Shown here piece after piece: positions 59,976 through 64,000 of a stretch of 64,000 nucleotides of DNA. A program made the position numbers and the translations under genes. The notes beneath the pieces are model-generated. The model saw only the letters and a list, made by a program, of their open reading frames with translations, was not told where the DNA came from and made no database searches. The stretch's first letter is position 1. Every line of letters starts with the position of its first letter. This DNA is from Reinekea blandensis MED297 (lineage in GTDB: Bacteria > Pseudomonadota > Gammaproteobacteria > Pseudomonadales > Natronospirillaceae), in the NCBI RefSeq assembly GCF_000153185.1, contig NZ_CH724151.1, positions 511,154 to 575,153 on the forward strand, given 5' to 3'.

Positions 59976-61676
59976 TTAGTGAGCCGTTGCCTCACCCGCC
60001 CCTTTCGGATAACGGATAGACTCGACCACATCCTGCACGTTTTCAGGCGCATCACCCGTTACTTTGTGTACTGCGAAAGCAACAACAAAGTTAAGGATCA
60101 TACCCAGGGTACCGATGCCTTCCGGAGAAATACCGAACCACCAGTTGTCCGCTACGTTCGCGGCTGGGTTGATGAACTTGAAGTAGATGATGTAAGCGGC
60201 GGTAAAGGTGATACCCACCACCATACCGGACAATGCCCCTTCTTTGTTCATGCGCTTGTGGAAAATACCCAGAATAATGGCCGGGAAGAAACTCGAGGCC
60301 GCCAGACCGAAGGCGAAGGCGACCACCTGCGCCACGAACCCAGGTGGATTAATCCCCAGATAACCCGCTAAGACAACGGCCACGGCCGCAGCTATCCGGG
60401 CAAACAACAGTTCCTGTTTGTCGGTAATGTTCGGCATCAGGTTTCGTTTGAGCAAGTCATGCGAAATCGACGTCGAGATCACCAGCAACAAGCCAGCTGC
60501 TGTTGACAGGGCGGCAGCAACACCACCGGCCGCCACCAGAGCAACCACCCAGTTTGGCAGTTCCGCAATTTCCGGATTCGCCAATACCATGATGTCCCGG
60601 TCGATCGACATTTCATTACGGTCATCCGCCGCATAGAACATGCGACCGTCACCGTTCTTGTCGTTCCAGGAGATCAGGCCCGTGGTTTCCCAGTTACTGA
60701 TCCAGCTCGGCGCATCGGTGTACAGAGTACCGGCACCGTCTTCACCATTGATCGTATTGATCATGTTCACCCGGGCAAAGGCTGCAACTGCAGGCGCCGT
60801 GGTGTACAGAATGGCAATGAAGATCAACGCCCAACCGGCACTGCGACGCGCACCGGCCACGCTCGGTACGGTGAAGAAACGGACGATTACGTGTGGCAGA
60901 CCGGCGGTACCGACCATCAAGGCCGCCGTGATGAAGAAGACATCAACCATGGGCTTCGAGCCTTCGGTATACTGCGCAAACCCAAGTTCGGTTGACAGAC
61001 CGTCCAGTTTATCCAGCAGGTAAACGCCGCCTTCAACTGTGCCACCAAAGCCCAGCTGCGGAATGACATTACCCGTCATCAGCATGGAGATGAAGAACGC
61101 TGGCACCATGAACGCGAAAATCAACACGCAGTACTGAGCAACCTGAGTGTAGGTAATGCCTTTCATTCCGCCGAGTACCGCGTAGAAGAATACGATGAAC
61201 ATCCCGATAACGATACCGATGTTGACCGGTACTTCGAGGAAGCGTGAGAACACCACACCAACGCCGCGCATCTGACCGGCAACGTAGGTAAAGGAGACAA
61301 AGATCGCACAGATCACCGCAATGGTTCGCGCAGTCTGTGAGTAATAGCGGTCACCAATAAAGTCTGGAACAGTGAACTTACCGAACTTACGCAGATAAGG
61401 TGCCAGACACAGTGCCAGCAATACGTAGCCACCGGTCCAACCCATCAGGTAAACAGAACCGTCGTACCCCAGGAATGAAATCAGACCCGCCATTGAAATG
61501 AACGAGGCCGCTGACATCCAGTCTGCCGCTGTGGCCATACCGTTGGCAACAGGTGGAACACCACCGCCGGCAACGTAGAACTCATTAGTTGAGCCGGCAC
61601 GGGCCCAGATCGCAATCCCGATGTACAGAGCAAAAGATGCCCCGACCAGAATGTAGGTTAAGGTTTGAATATCCAT
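59976..61676 (-). CDS. Sodium:solute symporter large subunit (acetate/organic-acid type)
   Basis: 566 residues with 13 membrane helices, SSS family. Marks: FYVAGGGVPPVANGMATAADWMSAASFISMAG, GGYVLLALCLAPYLRKFGKFTVPDFIGDRYYS, the FTYVAGQMRGVGVVFSRFL helix, and AGLPHVIVRFFTVP. It belongs to the subgroup that works with a DUF4212 small subunit, encoded 11 bp upstream. Likely substrates are acetate or another short monocarboxylate. The cNMP/CBS/DUF294 and exonuclease genes follow downstream, a recurrent arrangement. Confidence 0.93.
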   Translation of the reverse strand: MDIQTLTYILVGASFALYIGIAIWARAGSTNEFYVAGGGVPPVANGMATAADWMSAASFISMAGLISFLGYDGSVYLMGWTGGYVLLALCLAPYLRKFGKFTVPDFIGDRYYSQTARTIAVICAIFVSFTYVAGQMRGVGVVFSRFLEVPVNIGIVIGMFIVFFYAVLGGMKGITYTQVAQYCVLIFAFMVPAFFISMLMTGNVIPQLGFGGTVEGGVYLLDKLDGLSTELGFAQYTEGSKPMVDVFFITAALMVGTAGLPHVIVRFFTVPSVAGARRSAGWALIFIAILYTTAPAVAAFARVNMINTINGEDGAGTLYTDAPSWISNWETTGLISWNDKNGDGRMFYAADDRNEMSIDRDIMVLANPEIAELPNWVVALVAAGGVAAALSTAAGLLLVISTSISHDLLKRNLMPNITDKQELLFARIAAAVAVVLAGYLGINPPGFVAQVVAFAFGLAASSFFPAIILGIFHKRMNKEGALSGMVVGITFTAAYIIYFKFINPAANVADNWWFGISPEGIGTLGMILNFVVAFAVHKVTGDAPENVQDVVESIRYPKGAGEATAH

Positions 61677-61687
61677 GATTGACGCCC

Positions 61688-61954
61688 TCAGTCTTCGTGC
61701 ACGTTGTATTTACGATCCAGTGCATTCATCTTCTTCACATACACGAAGATCAGCACGATGAAGGTATAAATCGCTCCCTGTTGCGCAAACCAGAAGCCCA
61801 GTTTGAAGCCGAACAGGTTGATTTCGTTTAAGGCGTCTACCAGCAGGATGCCGGCGCCGTATGAGACGGCAAACCAGATTGCTAACAGCGTCAGCATCAG
61901 TCTGAGATTTTCACGCCAGTATTGTTTGGCGTGTTCTTTTGTTTCGAAGCTCAT
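61688..61954 (-). CDS. DUF4212 sodium/solute symporter small subunit
   Basis: 88 residues, two membrane helices: YWRENLRLMLTLLAIWFAVSYGAGILLVDALN and FWFAQQGAIYTFIVLIFVYVKKMNALDRKY, the DUF4212 pattern, a small accessory subunit of SSS symporters. The ATG at 61954 is chosen over the TTG at 61969 because GGAGG sits 8 nt before it. First gene of the two-subunit symporter operon. The 247 bp upstream holds its promoter and the stop of the GGDEF gene. Confidence 0.92.
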   Translation of the reverse strand: MSFETKEHAKQYWRENLRLMLTLLAIWFAVSYGAGILLVDALNEINLFGFKLGFWFAQQGAIYTFIVLIFVYVKKMNALDRKYNVHED

Positions 61955-62201
61955 CGCATTCCCCTCCAATATTGTTGTTTTTTGCGGAAGCCACCATGCT
62001 TATCCGATCTCTTCCGGGAGATAAGCCATAGCAAGGTAACACCGCTTTCAGGGTAGGAATGTTCGACTTTGGTCGTGGACTAGACTAAAGGCTAGGCCTT
62101 TAAGGTCAGGATTGCAGGTACAACCGCCATGCACGGATGCCAACGGCGAAAACCACAATGGGTAGACGCTGTCGGAACCTGAAAACTCGGTTGCAGGGTG
62201 G

Positions 62202-64000
62202 TTACGACTCAGCAACCATAACGCGATTGCGTCCGGATGCTTTTGCCTGATACAAGGCGCGGTCGGCCGCGCGAATCAGATCTTCCGCGGAGCTGGTAAA
62301 AACACTGGTACTGGCTGTACCGAAACTCCCGGTCGGTGCCGGCGAGCGCAGCCCTTCAATCAGCGGCAAACCGGCCCGGAGCTTTTCAGCAACCAGATAG
62401 GCCGTATCGGCGTCTGTTTGCGGCAACAGAATCAAAAACTCTTCGCCACCCCAGCGTCCGATAATGTCGGTGGTACGCAACAACGACGATAAGACATCGG
62501 CAGCCTTCTTCAAAACCAAGTCACCTTCCTGATGTCCGTACTGATCGTTTATCGTTTTAAAGTGATCAAGGTCAACGATAATGATGGAGAAGTGCTGCTG
62601 ATAACGGTAAAAACGGGCCCATTCGCGCCCCAGCTCGAGATCGAGCTTCATTCGATTGGCAAGACCGGTTAACGGGTCGGTTTGTGACAGGCGCTCAACT
62701 TCTTTTTGATAAGTAATGTCGTTCGCCGTCGCGGTATAGCCAATGACATGGCCTTCGTCATCTTTCAACGGGTCGACGTACATCTGGACCCAAAACATGC
62801 CACCGTCCGCTTTGCGATAGGTCATTTCACCCTGCCAGGGCACTCCCAACAACACATCCTCGACGACCCGAAAATGGCCATCTAACTGTTCTGCTGATAC
62901 AAGATCTTCGGTTTTCATCGCCAAGAACTGTTCCCGGCGATAGCCGGATGCCTGACAGAACGCATCAGAAACTTTTGTAAATCGATGAAACCGATCCACT
63001 TCTGCAAAAATCACATATCGATCCGTTAACTCAACCTGACGACCCAGTTGCTGATTGAGCTGATCTAATTGTTCAGTGCGTCGCTGAATGGTCTGCTGAA
63101 GTTTTCGGTTGATCATCATCAGAATCAACACCCCTGCAGCCAGGATTAACGTGACCAACAAAGCCCAGCGTACAAATGCCTGATTGCGTGACTCATTGTT
63201 CAGGTAACCCTCTAACACCAACCCTTCGAGTTCGACGTTCTCCGGAGCCAGCTTCAACCGTTTATAAATCTCGGCAATGCGCTCAAAACGTTCCGGATAA
63301 AGCGTGCCCAACGCGACAAAGTTTTTGGCGACCATTTGACTGATCACCTCGGCTTCATAATGCAGGGCGTCATCGCTTTTTGAGGACGGGTACGTTGACT
63401 GGAGCCAGCCAATGACCTCCTCCGGGTTTTCCAGTGCGTAGTTCCAACCACGAAGTGAAGCCTCACGAAATGCCTGCACACGGTCCGGGCTCGCCCTCAG
63501 GTAAGCTTCATTGGTGTAAAGCAGGTCACCGTAGAAATCGATGCCATAGTTGGCCGGATCGACAACCTGAACCTCATATCCGCGTTCAAGATAAAGATAG
63601 GGCTGGTTGCTCAAATACGCCGACATCACATCCACATTCAGAGTGTCATCAAGCAACGCAAAGTTATCAAAGTTGTGCGGCACCAGCTCATAGTCATCGG
63701 GCTGAAGACCCAGCGATGTCAACATCGCCTGAATGGAGGCGTCGTCTTCTCCCCGCTGAAACATAATGCGACGACCTGCAAACTCATAAGGACTGAGAAT
63801 GCCACGGCCTTTGAGGCTGATCATCACCAGGGGCGAGTGCTGAAACACGGTCGAAACCACCACGACCGGTGCACCTTGCAGTCGTTTAACAACGATCGAC
63901 GAGTCGGCCAGTCCAAACTGAGCCTCGCCGGAGATGACCGGTTCAAACAGATCGGATCCGCCACGATGCTCAATCAACGTGACATCAAATCCTGCATCTG
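62202..64000 (-). CDS. Diguanylate cyclase with solute-binding-protein sensor (5' end outside window)
   Basis: At least 599 residues are visible; the frame is open at the right edge, so the N-terminus is missing. Order: a periplasmic NMT1/THI5-like binding domain (through about residue 250 of the visible part; GEAQFGLADSSIVV, FAGRRIMFQRGEDD, YGIDFYGDLLYTN), one membrane helix (about 270-291), a coiled coil, PAS/PAC (about 315-425) and GGDEF (about 430-595) with I-site RTTD and intact GGEEF. It should make c-di-GMP in response to a periplasmic ligand bound by the SBP-like sensor, perhaps a pyrimidine- or nitrogenous-compound-like molecule. Ligand unknown. Confidence 0.9.
   Translation of the reverse strand, partial: DAGFDVTLIEHRGGSDLFEPVISGEAQFGLADSSIVVKRLQGAPVVVVSTVFQHSPLVMISLKGRGILSPYEFAGRRIMFQRGEDDASIQAMLTSLGLQPDDYELVPHNFDNFALLDDTLNVDVMSAYLSNQPYLYLERGYEVQVVDPANYGIDFYGDLLYTNEAYLRASPDRVQAFREASLRGWNYALENPEEVIGWLQSTYPSSKSDDALHYEAEVISQMVAKNFVALGTLYPERFERIAEIYKRLKLAPENVELEGLVLEGYLNNESRNQAFVRWALLVTLILAAGVLILMMINRKLQQTIQRRTEQLDQLNQQLGRQVELTDRYVIFAEVDRFHRFTKVSDAFCQASGYRREQFLAMKTEDLVSAEQLDGHFRVVEDVLLGVPWQGEMTYRKADGGMFWVQMYVDPLKDDEGHVIGYTATANDITYQKEVERLSQTDPLTGLANRMKLDLELGREWARFYRYQQHFSIIIVDLDHFKTINDQYGHQEGDLVLKKAADVLSSLLRTTDIIGRWGGEEFLILLPQTDADTAYLVAEKLRAGLPLIEGLRSPAPTGSFGTASTSVFTSSAEDLIRAADRALYQAKASGRNRVMVAES

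Noticed and set aside
1-64000. CRISPR arrays, tRNA or rRNA genes, insertion sequences, prophage
   Set aside because: No regularly spaced direct repeats, no cloverleaf or rRNA-like segments in the gaps, and no transposase, integrase or phage structural proteins among the frames.

Overview
The window is about 64 kb of a Gram-negative chromosome, densely coded on both strands. TonB-dependent uptake, outer-membrane lipoproteins, TRAP and sodium:solute symporters, chemoreceptors, diguanylate cyclases and a Cpx-type two-component system point to a motile, heterotrophic, probably marine gammaproteobacterium. My best guess is the Oceanospirillales (Saccharospirillum/Reinekea-like); this is inference from gene content, because no rRNA or tRNA gene lies in the window.

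Layout. 0-2 kb: a GNAT fragment, a divergent carbamoyltransferase-fold protein, a membrane protein and a glyoxalase-fold protein. 2-6 kb: a nested palindromic repeat/terminator, then (minus strand) a chemoreceptor transcribed into an orphan polyol-type ABC solute-binding protein. 6-9 kb: two lipoproteins (one a rhodanese) and a divergent MarR/YdcZ-type efflux unit sharing a pair of palindromic operators. 9-17.5 kb: typA; a three-gene secretion operon (small exported protein, a 1001-aa metalloprotease-like protein with FG-GAP repeats and a C-terminal sorting tail, a barrel-like lipoprotein); a DUF1631 protein. 17.9-25 kb: hybrid sensor kinase, PAP2 phosphatase, Smr protein, cpxR-cpxA with a CpxR-box candidate, hydrolase, ybaK, DUF2147. 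25-28 kb: rpiA and ilvA.

28-35 kb: a complete TRAP dicarboxylate system (dctM, dctQ, dctP) with its DctB/DctD two-component system and an excellent sigma-54 promoter in front of dctP. 35-43 kb: chemoreceptor, a second copy of the palindromic element, an ECF sigma factor overlapping a VOC gene, a roughly 1.3 kb AT-rich foreign-looking islet, an LLM oxidoreductase, two GNATs and a membrane-GNAT fusion. 43-50 kb: dps, a Rhizobium-type asparaginase, a thioesterase-moxR-VWA-DUF4442 operon behind a PsrA/FadR-like palindrome, and a soluble PAS kinase.

50-55 kb: a vitamin B12 uptake locus: a TonB-like gene divergent from a sigma-70 promoter, a cobalamin riboswitch, btuB and a co-translated beta-propeller-like surface-lipoprotein candidate. 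This last pair looks like a proteobacterial counterpart of Bacteroidetes BtuB-BtuG and is the most interesting hypothesis here. 55-64 kb: a tandem GAF-GGDEF pair (one catalytically degenerate), a DnaQ-type exonuclease overlapping a cNMP/CBS/DUF294 protein, a two-subunit sodium:organic acid symporter, and a diguanylate cyclase with a solute-binding-protein-like sensor that runs off the window end.

A common theme is sensing and importing small organic solutes (dicarboxylates, a likely polyol, a monocarboxylate, cobalamin), with several transporter-type binding proteins rewired to chemotaxis or c-di-GMP signalling. I saw no CRISPR array, prophage, insertion sequence or stable RNA gene.
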